DNA from: Hydrangea macrophylla
Lineage: Eukaryota > Streptophyta > Magnoliopsida > Cornales > Hydrangeaceae
Assembly: GCA_033977485.1 (NCBI GenBank)
Contig: CM066992.1
Location: forward strand, 103,242,140-103,306,139
Direction: 5' to 3'
Length of the DNA: 64,000 nucleotides
The stretch's first letter is position 1, and every line of letters starts with the position of its first letter. Position numbers and translations under genes: made by a program. The notes under the pieces were generated by a model that did no database searches, had not been told where the DNA came from, and was given only the letters and a program-made list of their open reading frames with translations. Shown here piece after piece: positions 1 through 10,534 of this stretch.

Positions 1-256
1 CTCGAGCGATCGAACAGGTTTCGAGCGATCGAACATTGATATGTTCGATCGATCGAATGACAGTCGATCGATCGAGACAAATTCTTTGTCAGGTTCTCTG
101 TTTCACAGTTTTAAAGTGTTTTGAAATGAAAAAGCTTTAATTTTAAAAGTATTCTGTAATTTTTTAAATCATTCTGTGAAATAGAATGTTCAAGCGATTG
201 AACAGTGTTCAATCGATCGAAGGTTCGAGCGATTGAACGGCCTTCGATCGATCGAA
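1..256. repeat. Array of 14-bp TCGATCGA-type palindromes, copia leader
   Basis: Eight imperfect copies of the palindrome TTCGATCGATCGAA occur in two clusters: 1-14, 20-33, 44-57 and 63-76, then 189-202, 208-221, 224-237 and 243-256. Variants include GAGCGATCG and CAAGCGATTG, mostly transition changes. The same motif recurs six times in the 3' LTR of this element (6513-6623), although the flanking sequence differs. Confidence 0.85.
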
Positions 257-1498
257 CTGTGACAGAGAAGTAAGATGCTGTTTTTAAGTTCTAATTCAGT
301 ATGTAAAGAGTTTATATACTGTGTGAATCAATTAAGTGTTCCAATATTACATATATTTGTTATGCATGTGTGGATGCGTGTACGACTAACCCTTTTGCAG
401 CTAGTTTAGTCACTATCTCCCATGGAACCAAGTCTTTTAAATTTTGTATTGAAACTGTTTGAGATTGGTGCATGTTGTAATTTAAGTTTGGTTTGGTTTT
501 AAGGCATATGTAAAGGGCGCTGCGACTTCAATCCTACGAAAAGGAAAGTCGCACCGGTTTCCCTAGCCTTTTATTTTGTTGTTGCTATTTCTATTTCTAG
601 ATAAATTGTAAGCTTCGAAAGAAGCATAGGACAAATGTAATAGAATTAGAAAATCCATGAAGATGGAGTAAGGAGCCATTGTCCATGAAGATGGAGCTGG
701 AGGCGATCAAACCAAAAAGGAGGTTCTATGGAGATAGAGCCATGGGAGATAGAGGCATCGTTTGGATGTCTTTATTTTCAATTTTAGTTTTTGTTTTATG
801 TGCTTGGTTGTGATTGGCATTTAATTATATTGTTACTACTTGCATGCACGTAAAACAAGTTTTCTAAAATAAGATTCAAAAACTATTTTTTAACGCATTA
901 GTAAACATTGGATGTTTATGGGTAATGTATAAAAACAAATTTTTCTAAAAAGAAAAATCCTTAATTTACCAAATCTAGTGGGAGAGGGTCTTATTTATTG
1001 ACACCCACGATCTTCCATTAACAGTTCACTGTAAGATGAGTAGTGCATTCTGTGTCACCTCGTCAGGGGTGATCATTCCATACGGAGGGTGCATTACTTA
1101 TTGGTTACTAGATGTGAACTTCTTTTGATAGGATCAATCAGACGTGTTAGAGGGTGACCACCACACGGAGGCGCTACTTGAGACGGTTGTGATTGGATCT
1201 TAGTTAATGGTACACACTAGCTAAGCTATGGATAAGGGATCCCACACGGGGCATTGTTCAGAAACTTAGAGATCAAAAGGGATTGGGAGTCATAACTTGT
1301 TTTTGCAAGAGTTGCATAGCGGACAAGTCTTGATTAATCGAAAAATAGAAAATTGACCTCCACACGGAGGCTTTATTCTTTTGTTTCGATATTCCGGCGA
1401 CTTTGTTTTAAAATAAGAGTTTTAAGGATTCTTTTATTTCAAACTGTCAAATCCTGATATCCATATTTATTTTGTTTGTTTGATTTTCAATAATCATA
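257..1498 (+). other. Copia 5' leader, no gene seen
   Basis: AT-rich sequence without a credible ORF, presumed to be the untranslated leader between the 5' LTR and the polyprotein ATG at 1499. It contains short internal repeats: 'atgaagatggag' twice around 657-695, and 'cacacgga/cacacggg' several times between 1080 and 1370. Nothing else recognised. Confidence 0.5.
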
Positions 1499-4400
1499 AT
1501 GTCTGGATATGCATTTAGTCCACTTGCCACCATACTCACTCAAAACAAGTTAACTGGAAACAACTACACTGAATGGAAACGTAACCTTGACATCGTGTTA
1601 ACTGCGGAGGATCACATATATGTCCTCACCACCCCATGCCCCGAAGAACCCACGGTAAATGCTTCGGCAGCTGCCAGACGCGAGTTCGACAAATGGAAGA
1701 AGTCGAATGGAATGGCTCGTTGCTATATTCTGGCCTCAATGGCTGGTGTGTTGCAACACCAATTCCAATCGAATGATTCTGCCAGTGACATTATCACATC
1801 CCTGAAAAAGATGTTTGGGGAGCATGGCAGGCCTGCCAGACAGGTAGCCATGCAAAAGATAATGAGTGCAAAGATGTCGGAAGGGACTCCAGTCAAGGAA
1901 CATGTTTTAAAAATGATTGGTTATTTAAACGAGCTGGAGACCCTAGGTGCCAACATCGATGCACAGACCCAAGTTGATATGATCCTCAATTCGCTATCGC
2001 CTTCATTCGCTCAATTTAAACTTACCTATAATATGAATCAAATGAATTTTTCAATGAGTGAATTGATGAGTTCTCTTTTGGCAGCGGAAGGGGTGATCAA
2101 ACCTGGGGTCAACGTTTTGAACGTTGAGAAAAGCGCTTCCTCTTCCCGATCTACACCGAAAGGAAAGAAAGGGAAGAAGAAGGCTGGTACTGGTGGTCCA
2201 AGTGTTGGACCGGTCCCTAAGATTGCAAAATCTAAGGGAAAAGGTAAGGGCAAAGGGAAGGTGGGTGGCCAAGGCAAAGGAAAGTGTTTCCAATGCGGAG
2301 AGAAGGGCCACTGGAAGAGGAACTGTCCAGAATTCTTAGCTACAAGAGTTCAAGGTATGATTGAATCACATGTGATTGAAGTAAGTTTTATTACGGATAC
2401 TTCAAACACTTGGTGCATTGATTCTGGTGCGACTAACCATATCTGTAATTCATTGCAGGGGTTCAGATCAACCAGGAGGTACAGTGATGGGGAAATCGTA
2501 CTTACTCTAGGTTCTAGCGCAACCGTTTCTGCGGTTGCTATAGGAGTCGTAGTTTTAGAATTTTTAGACAATAAAGTTTTGATTTTATCAGATGTACTTT
2601 ACGTCCCTTCAATGAGACGTAATTTAATTTCAGTTTCTAATTTATCAAATAATGGTTATTCTTTTCATTTTAAAACTGAAGTTGTGATTAAAAGAAATAG
2701 TTTTTTTATATGTTCTGGTGTTAAATCAAATGGTTTGTATGTGATTACTCCCAATATTTCTAAAGATTCTTGCTTGGAACTTAATAACTCAATGGTAACT
2801 ATACCATCTAAAAGAAAAGAACCTTCCACTAATCCAACAAGGCTTTGGCACATGAGGCTTGGCCATATCAATCTAAATAGGATTGGCAGACTAGTCAAAG
2901 AGGGGATCTTAGGCGATTTGGTTCTCGAACCAATGGAAGTCTGTGAGTCTTGTTTAGAGGGTAAGATGACCAAAAGGCCCTTTCCCGCAAAGGGCAATAG
3001 GACCAATGCATTGTTGGAATTAGTTCATACTGATGTGTGTGGACCAATAAATATTATAGCAAGGGGTGGTTATGAGTATTTCATAACATTTACCAATGAC
3101 CACTCTAGGTATGAATATGTGTACCTAATGCAGCACAAGTCTGAAGCCTTTGAAAAGTTCAAAGAGTTTAGGGCTGAAGTGGAGAAGCAATTGGGCTCAC
3201 ATATCAAAGCCATTCGATCTGATCGAGGTGGCGAGTACCTCTCTAATGAGTTTATTGATCACCTCGTACAGAATGGGATTCTGTCACAGTTGACTGCACC
3301 TGGCACGCCTCAGCAGAATGGTGTAGCTGAGAGAAGGAACCAGACTCTTTTAGACATGACTAGGTCAATGATGAGTTATTCAGAGTTGCCATTATTCCTT
3401 TGGGGTTATGCTTTGGAAACCGCTGCATACATACTAAATCTAGTGCCAAGCAAATCTGTTCCCAGGACACCACGGGAGATGTGGATTGGGCGCAAGCCCT
3501 TTTTGCAACATCTCCGGATATGGGGGTGTCCGGCACATGTGCTGAAAGGAAAGATGAGCAAGTTGGATTCTAGATCAGAAGTATGTTATTTTGTAGGGTA
3601 TCCAAAGGGTAATTATGGATGGTATTTTTATGATCCAAGAGAACAGAAAGTGTTTGTTAGTACAAATGCTATTTTCTTATAGGATGATTATATCATGAAC
3701 CATAAACCTAAGGGAAGGATAGATCTGAGAGAAATAGAAGGAGAGCCCTCAGTCCAACCCACAGTTGATAACGATGTAAATCAAGAAAATACCACTTCTT
3801 CACCCATTTCTGCACCGGTACCTCGTCGTAGTGGGAGGATTATCAGCCAGCCTGATAGATACATGTTCTTAGGAGAAGTTTTTGAAGCTCTCTCCATAGA
3901 ATCTGAATCTGATCCTACCACATACGAAGAGGCAATGACTGATGTTGATTCAGAACATTGGGTTAAAGCTATGAAGGCTTAATTAGAATCTATGGATTCT
4001 AATCAGGTCTGGGATCTTGTAGAACTTCCAGCCAATATTAAACCCATTGGTTGTAAGTGGGTCTATAAGAGGAAAAGAGCATCTGATGGAAAGGTTGAGA
4101 CCTTTAAGGCTAGGCTTGTAGCGAAAGGTTATACTCAGAGGGAGGGCATTGACTATGAGGAAACCTTCTCGCCGGTAGCCATGCTCAAGTCCATCAGAAT
4201 ACTCTTATCCATTGATGCATGCCTAGATTATGAGATCTGGCAGATGGACGTCAAGACTGCATTCTTAAATGGAAATCTTGAGGAGGACATCTATATGCAA
4301 CAACCAGAAGGGTTCATAGCTGGTCGGAAAGGTAACTTGGTATGCAAGCTGCAAAAGTCCATTTATGGGCTTAAGCAGGCATCCAGGAGTTGGAACATCC

Positions 4401-5488
4401 GATTTGACCAAGCGGTCAAGTCGTTTGGTTTCATACAGAATCTGGATGAACCTTGTGTATACAAGAAATGTGAAAGAAAAGTGATGGCCTTTCTTGTGCT
4501 TTACGTTGACGATATTCTACTCATTGGGAATGATGTAGCGGTATTGTCAACGGTCAAGGTTTGGCTAGCTATTACTTTCGATATGAAGGATCTAGGAGAG
4601 GCGAGCTATATTCTTGGGATAAAGCTCTTTCGGGATCGCAAGCGAAAGATAATGGGATTGTCTCAAGCTGGTTATATCGATAAGGTGCTAACTAAGTTTT
4701 CAATGGATAATTCGAAGAAAGGTTTGTTACCTTTCAGGCATGGTTTAGCGTTTTCCAAGGACCAGTGTCCCAAGACACAAGAGGAGAGGAATCGTATGGC
4801 AGGAATTCCATATGCTTCGGTAGTTGGAAGTCTCATGTATGCGATGTTATACACTAGACCAGATATCTGTTTTACCGTTGGCATGGTTAGCAGATATCAA
4901 TCAAATCCAGGTCCAGAGCACTAGACAGCCGTTAAGCACATTCTTAAGTACTTGAGAAGGACTAAAGATTACATGCTTATGTACGGCGGTAATGAGTTAA
5001 TTCCAGTTGGATATACTGACTCGGACTTTATGTCAGATAAAGATTCGAGGAAGTCAACATCCGGACATCTCTTTACCTTGGGAGGTGGTGCTGTTAGTTG
5101 GAGGAGCATTAAGCAGAAATGCATTGCAGACTTAACTACAGAAGCTGAGTATGTGGCTGCTTGTGAAGCCGCAAAGGAAGCTGTTTGGCTCAAGAAGTTC
5201 CTTATGGAGCTCGAGGTGGTACCAGCGTCATTGTCACCTATTACGCTTTATTGTGATAATAGTGGGGCAGTGGCTCAGTCCAAGGAGCCAAGGAACCACG
5301 GAAAAGGGAAGCACGTAGAGCAAAAATATCATCTTATCCGAGATATTGTTCAACGTGGAGATGTGACTGTCACCAAGATTGCCATCGTTGACAATCTTGC
5401 TGATCCGTTTACAAAGGCTTTGCCACAGAAGGTCTTTGATCGTCATCTAGATAGTCTAGGTCTCAGATGTAATCCTGTATGGTTGTGA
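1499..5488 (+). pseudogene. Copia gag-pol polyprotein with three in-frame stops
   Basis: One reading frame runs from the ATG at 1499 to 5488, interrupted only by TAG 3680-3682, TAA 3980-3982 and TAG 4922-4924. I saw no frameshift. Order: UBN2-type gag (residues about 10-230), CCHC knuckle [14 protein letters not shown] near 263, aspartic protease DSGATNHIC near 308, GAG-pre-integrase LWHMRLGH near 450, integrase with D in HTDVCGP, D in IRSDRGGEY and E in NGVAERRN, then RT with LYVDDILLIGND (about 4498-4533), then RNase H with TDSDFMSD and TEAEYVAACEA. About 1,330 codons is normal for a copia polyprotein. Each stop could come from one substitution, so the copy is probably young. It is non-autonomous as it stands unless read through. 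Confidence 0.93.
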
Positions 5489-5490
5489 GT

Positions 5491-5503
5491 GCAAGTGGGA
5501 GTT
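5491..5503 (+). promoter_or_regulatory. Copia polypurine tract
   Basis: The purine-rich GCAAGTGGGAG immediately precedes the TGTTGGG start of the 3' LTR and follows the polyprotein stop by a few bases. This is the usual position and composition of the plus-strand primer in plant copia elements. Confidence 0.75.
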
Positions 5504-6512
5504 TGTTGGGTTTGTGCCCTCAAACCATTACTTTATATAGGAGACATTGACATTCTAATATATGGATATCAGCTTTACATTTTGTTATGTATGTTTCTTT
5601 CATGAGATGATTGTTATCCTTAAGTATCATAGTAAGTAATGCGTGTATGTATGAGATACATACAAGTGAGATACGAATTGCTATTCGTTGTTACTTAGAA
5701 CATGTCACAGTGGATGTTGAGACTAGGATATCTCATCAGGTTTACACTGTAGCATGATTAACTACCATTGGATGGAGTGATCAATCTCAATCACTAGAGT
5801 GTAACTCTTAGTTAATATGCTAGTGCTTATAGTGCATTGACGGACCTGAGCTTTCCTATTGACACTCAAGGCTGTCAATCAGTCGATAGGAACTCATAAC
5901 TTGTGTAAGGTACGTGTTCTCAATCTTGAGACGATTATGAACACAGACTGTGGATATGACTGCTTTGACTTACCAATCAGTGAGGTCTATAGAAGATCAA
6001 CACCTGGGTATCATGGGTATGTCATATTCATAGGGTTGTGAACGTATATTGTCAAGACAGAATCTACCCTCTGTTTCAGAGTAAGCATTCCCTTGAGAAT
6101 GTCACCAAGTCAATTACTGAGTACTGCAGTCTTGTTGATAAGAGTTATCAACATGTTTGGTAATCATGAGAGGTGAATGGGACTCAAGGAATTCAAGAAG
6201 TAATCATGATTCAGGTTGACAGTAACAGTTATCTGACTACCTGAATATGATTACGAATGCTGAAGGTAGAGGGATATTAGTACAACATACAAGTCTAGTT
6301 ATCGCTTTGGATATGTTCTTTTGCGTTGGAGTTCAGTTATCGTTTTATAGTGGAGTAAACGTTAACTGACCAGTTAGTTAGTTTGCTGATCAAAGAGTTT
6401 GGTCACGGTAATTAACAAACTGGTCTGAGCCAACAATTAAGAGCCTACGAGGTCCCACTCTTAGCTCCGCCAGGATACTTGGAAAGACACATGAGGAAGT
6501 TGTCAAGACAAG

Positions 6513-6623
6513 TTCGATCGATCGAAGGATGTTCGATCGATTGAAGTCTTGGAAGTCTTGATCGATCGAGAATGGTTCGATCGATCGAAGGTTCGATCGA
6601 TCGAAGGTCTTCGATCGCTCGAA
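6513..6623. promoter_or_regulatory. Six-copy TTCGATCGATCGAA array upstream of LTR TATA
   Basis: Copies at 6513-6526, 6532-6545, about 6559-6571, 6576-6589, 6592-6605 and 6610-6623. Three are perfect 14-bp palindromes. The array ends 23 bp before the TATA box, the position of upstream activating repeats in U3 regions of some plant copia elements. A regulatory role is inferred from position and palindromy only. Confidence 0.6.
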
Positions 6624-6645
6624 GTCTAGGTCGGTTCTGGGAATC

Positions 6646-6653
6646 TATAAATA
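6646..6653 (+). promoter_or_regulatory. LTR TATA box (TATAAATA)
   Basis: CTATAAATAGGGCAGC at 6645-6660 is a canonical plant TATA element. It lies inside the 3' LTR, just downstream of the palindrome array, so transcription from this LTR would read right into the chromovirus LTR. Confidence 0.75.
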
Positions 6654-7002
6654 GGGCAGCTGCGTTCTGGAAAAGAAGTTCGTCGTTTTGAACGTCAGAA
6701 GCTGCAGAAACTGTTTTAGAGCACCAAACCTTCTCCTTCCTCTCCATTAGGGTTCCCACCAACCCTAGTCCTTCCTGCGAGCATCCATAGGAGTCATAAG
6801 AGTGAAGGCCATCTAGTGGAAGCTGCTGGAAGTTCAAGAAAATCAGAATTGGGTTCAAGACACTAAGGTATAACCCTTGTCCCCTCTTGTGCGCATCTAT
6901 GGAATTAACGAGTAGTAGATCCTGGGCTACCAATCAGTTATTATAACTGAATCTTTTCCGCTGCGCGTTTAAAATAATTTTAAACCTTTTTTTTTTCCAT
7001 CA

Positions 7003-8375
7003 GTAATAAGGGTGGTGAAGAGGAAGAATCTGAGAAATACGGAAGTCCAAGGAATAGAAGTGACCACGGGACCAAGGGAGGTCTTCGGGTCTGAATGAAT
7101 CATTGAACCGGTGACTCGGCGATTACAAATATGATTTATGTGTTAATTGTTGCATTGCACATGTTAAACATTCAACCATGTTTAGATTACTCACTAAGTG
7201 TAATGCTTAAGAAAACCATTTTCCTTTTCTGTTGTGGTAAATAACAACCACCGCAGGTACAGAGCAATATCCAGAGAGAAAATAGCGTGCTCAGGAATGG
7301 GGGAGAGATGTAGGACTTGTAATTATGTTTATAACGTGTAATATAGTTTAACTTGTGGGTTAGTCTCCTTGCCTTGTGGATTGAGGCTTTGACTCATATG
7401 TTTAATGTAAATTTGAAAGAACCTATGTAAGTTTCTATGTAATCGATTGGTTTATGTGTAAGTCGTATGGTTGGATCATGCCGACAAGTTCGGATACATG
7501 GGTTGTAGACTTTGGTCAAGTTTCTTTTTGTAACCAAATGTTTTGCAAGATTTGACCCTCTTGTGGGAAGACTTTATGTAAATGCCTAACTTGATTCAAG
7601 AAAATCGAAGTTTATGATTTAGATGTTTGGTGATGTTTGAGAATGCTTGGAAATAGTTTTGATATGGTTCTTTAATGTTCCATGTTGTGGGTTGTAGCTT
7701 GGTTTCATTTTCAACAAAGTTTCATGGGATATTAGGTTGTACCAAAAGTTGAGCTTCAAGTCTTATTTTGATGCAAATGAAATTACAATCATGGTTCAAA
7801 ATGTTTAGGAATGGTTATGTATGTTGATTGATTTGTTAATGAAAGTTTTAAACACTTGGGTGTGCTTTTAAAATGTTTTTGGAGGTGTCCACAAGGTTTG
7901 ATGTGGTATTGGTGAAGTTTAGAACTTTTCAAACAGGGGTTTTCTGTCAGAAATTAGGTTCTGTAGGAACCATATCGATCCGGGCCTTGAGTGGATCGAT
8001 CCGGAGCTTCTGGAGGGACCAGAGATGACAATCTATCAAAACTGGATCGATCCGATTTTGGGCGGATCGGTCCGCTGGTCCAGATTCAGCGCTGACGACT
8101 TTTACGGAAACGGACATAACTCTCTCTAGAAAACTCGGATTCGCGCGCCGTTTTTTGTGTTGGAATCGAAACTCAAAGATATACCTTTTAGTATAAAATT
8201 TAATATACCTTATTAATTACCTTGGGGGCTGTTTTGTAACAATAGAGTTATTTAATATTGTTAAACACATGCGATTCTTAGTAATTTGCATGTTTCTTTG
8301 CAAACTAATGTACTTGGACTCTTGTAGCATTATTACATGTGTCCTACTCCGCATGAGGCAGATTGTGGTGTGACA
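7003..8375 (+). repeat. Chromovirus 5' LTR, right-hand part
   Basis: Aligns by eye with 17456-18833 along its whole length and ends GGTGTGACA at 8375. In the first 240 bp I counted about eleven differences, nearly all transitions, so the LTR pair has diverged by several percent. It carries four GGATCGATCC-like palindromes (about 7974-8073), followed by the conserved block GACTTTTACGGAAACGGAC. Confidence 0.9.
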
Positions 8376-8380
8376 GTTTT

Positions 8381-8394
8381 TGGTATCAGAGCAG
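8381..8394 (+). promoter_or_regulatory. Primer-binding site, initiator-Met tRNA type
   Basis: TGGTATCAGAGCAG lies five bases after the 5' LTR end. TGGTATCAGAGC is complementary to the 3' end of plant initiator methionine tRNA, the usual primer of chromoviruses and copia elements. Confidence 0.93.
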
Positions 8395-8613
8395 TAGGCT
8401 AGAGCCTTTGGGGATAAGAGACGTACGACGCGTAATGTGTGTACACACAACGATACGTAGTTGCATAAACATGCATACACGTTTACTTAGCATGCTTTTT
8501 AACGTTGATTAGAGTGTTGATTAGCATGCCATGTATTTATCTAAAAGTAATGAGCATGTGTGTACTATATGTGGGTGCCAGGCATTATATCTAGAGGTGA
8601 CACCTCAAACCGA

Positions 8614-10534
8614 ATGGAACGGGTTAAAAGTGCAATTGAAGGGTTGGTACGAGTCGCCGAAACTCATATGGTCGAAGAGAGACCGGTACAACCGAATTCG
8701 AACCTAAGGGAAGAAGTTGTAACCATATGAAAATTTCATAAACAAAAGCCGACCATATTCCACGGGGAAGCCGATCCGATGAAGGCAAATTTTTGTATCT
8801 CAGACATGGAGAAAATCTTCAGGGTATTACCGTGTACAGAGGAACAAAAGGTGTTGTTTATAGCCGATACACTGAAGGATGAGCGCAATATTGGTGGCGT
8901 ACTAAGCTGGGTCCGGGTCAACTGATTACTTGGGATCAATTTCTTGAAATATTTAATGAACAATACTTTACGGAATCATTTAGGGATCAAAAAGCTCAAG
9001 AGTTTATGGAATTGGTACAAGGGGAAAAGCCAGTTTGGGAATACTCAACACAATTTACTAGTTTGGCGAGGTTTGCCGGGGATATTGTAACCACTGAGAA
9101 GGTGAAGGCGAGGAAATTTGTAGCGGGACTTCGGGGTGACATTCGAGGGTGACTGATCCTATTCCATCCAGAGACCTATGCTAAGGCATTGGATATCGCT
9201 TCTATCGCTGAAAGAGATCTCGGGTACACTTCAAATATGCCACCACCACCGAGTCAACAAAATAAAAGGGCTGGGACAAGTTAGTTTAGTAGTCAAGGGA
9301 GTGCAAAAAGGCAAAGTTCAGGAAGATCATCGACTAGTATTGGTAGTGGTTCCGGTGGAAATAAACCGAAGTGTCAAACTTGTCAGAAATTTCATTGGGG
9401 CCGATACAATCAACTTCCAAACCCAATCATTTGCAATATTTGCCGGCAATCGGGACATATCGCCAGGAATTATTCAAACCAGAATTTGGATATGAGGGGT
9501 CGATGCTTCACTTATAAGGAATTGGGACATCAAGCTAAGGATTGTCTAACCAAGCGTCAAGGAGCTTCCAGTTCAGGTTCATACGCGGCTAGTACCATTA
9601 CACCAAAGACTACTCAACCTCCGATGAGAGAGCTGTGAGAGGCAAGGTCATATCAGCTCAGGTCGGGGGAGACCGCTTCAACTGACACTGTGGTTTCAAG
9701 TATGGTTTCCATTTGCTCACACCTAGCAAACGTACTTGTAGATTCTGGATCCACACATTCGTTCGTATCACATCACTTTGTTAAGTATCTAGATAAACCA
9801 TTAGAGTTTCTGGATTATGATTTATCTGTTGCAATACCATTGGGGGTTTCGTTGATTAGCTCAGGGGTGTTTAGAAACTGTGAGATAAATATAGGTGGTA
9901 AAAGTTTAACAGTCGATTTGGTACCGTTAATCGTTCAACACTTTGATGTTATATTGGGTATGGATTGGTTAGCGGCTAATTATGCAAATATCGATTGTAA
10001 TATGTTCTATTTCCAAGGCAAGGGTGTTGTGTCACCGCCATATATAGTGTCAGCTATTGAGGCATATCGTTTGTTGAAGAAAGGTTGCCAAGGTTTCTTA
10101 TATAGTATTCTGGATACTGGGGGTAATGATTTGAAACTCGAGGATATTCCGATAGTTGGAGAATTTTTGGATGTGTTTCCAGAAGAATTACCTAGTGTGT
10201 TAATTGATCGGGAAATTGAGTTTGGTATTGATGTTATGCATGAAACTCAACCAATTTCACGAGCACCATATCGAATGGCATCAGTTGAGTTGAAAGAGTT
10301 AAAGATACAATTGCAAGAGTTGCTAGACAAGGGCTTTATCTGACCTAGTGTGTCTCCATGGGGCGCACCTGTACTATTTGTGAAGAAGAAGGATGGTACA
10401 ATGCAAATGTGCATTGACTACCGGGAGATTAACAAGGTAACAATCAAGAACAAATACCCGTTGCCATGCATTGATGACTTATTTGGTCAGCTTCAAGGGG
10501 CTCAGGTATTTTTGAAGATAGACTTGAGATCAGG
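8614..10534 (+). pseudogene. Chromovirus gag, protease and RT N-terminus, decayed
   Basis: The gag frame can be followed from an ATG at 8614 (true start uncertain), through a TGA near 8727, a frameshift near 8895 and the retrotransposon-gag core TWDQFLEIFNEQYFTESF to about 9150. Two decayed CCHC knuckles follow (CNICRQSGHIARNY, CFTYKELGHQAKDC). Protease VLVDSGSTHSFVSHHFV is at about 9728-9785. RT starts [26 protein letters not shown] after a TGA at 10341-10343 that sits where the family has Arg (CGA to TGA would explain it). The frame stops at KIDLRSG, where the solo LTR has entered, and continues unchanged at 13785. Confidence 0.88.

Larger units (their letters stand above)
1..7002 (+). mobile_element. 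Ty1/copia LTR retrotransposon, left end outside window
   Basis: From left to right it shows a long leader, a gag-protease-integrase-RT-RNase H polyprotein, a polypurine tract and a 3' LTR. Protease-integrase-RT order is diagnostic of Ty1/copia. The right LTR begins TGTTGGG at 5504 and ends CA at 7002, exactly where sequence homologous to the chromovirus LTR (17456 onward) begins, so the element is inserted in that LTR. No copy of the 1.5-kb LTR and no primer-binding site is visible in 1-1498, so the 5' LTR must lie left of the window. The first five bases after it, GTAAT at 7003, should be the target duplication. Confidence 0.93.
5504..7002 (+). repeat. Copia 3' LTR (1,499 bp)
   Basis: Begins TGTTGGGTTTGTGCCC directly after the polypurine tract and ends CCATCA after a T-rich run at 6987-6996. 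The right edge is fixed by the switch to chromovirus LTR sequence at 7003. It holds the palindrome array and TATA box listed separately. The minus-strand ORF at 6445-6933 has no family resemblance and is a by-product of LTR composition. Confidence 0.88.

Noticed and set aside
41..260. CRISPR-like spaced repeats
   Set aside because: Short palindromes with irregular spacing in a plant retrotransposon; no CRISPR relation.
6445..6933. 162-codon minus-strand ORF in the copia LTR
   Set aside because: It lies wholly in the LTR, spans the palindrome array, and its protein resembles nothing; open by chance.
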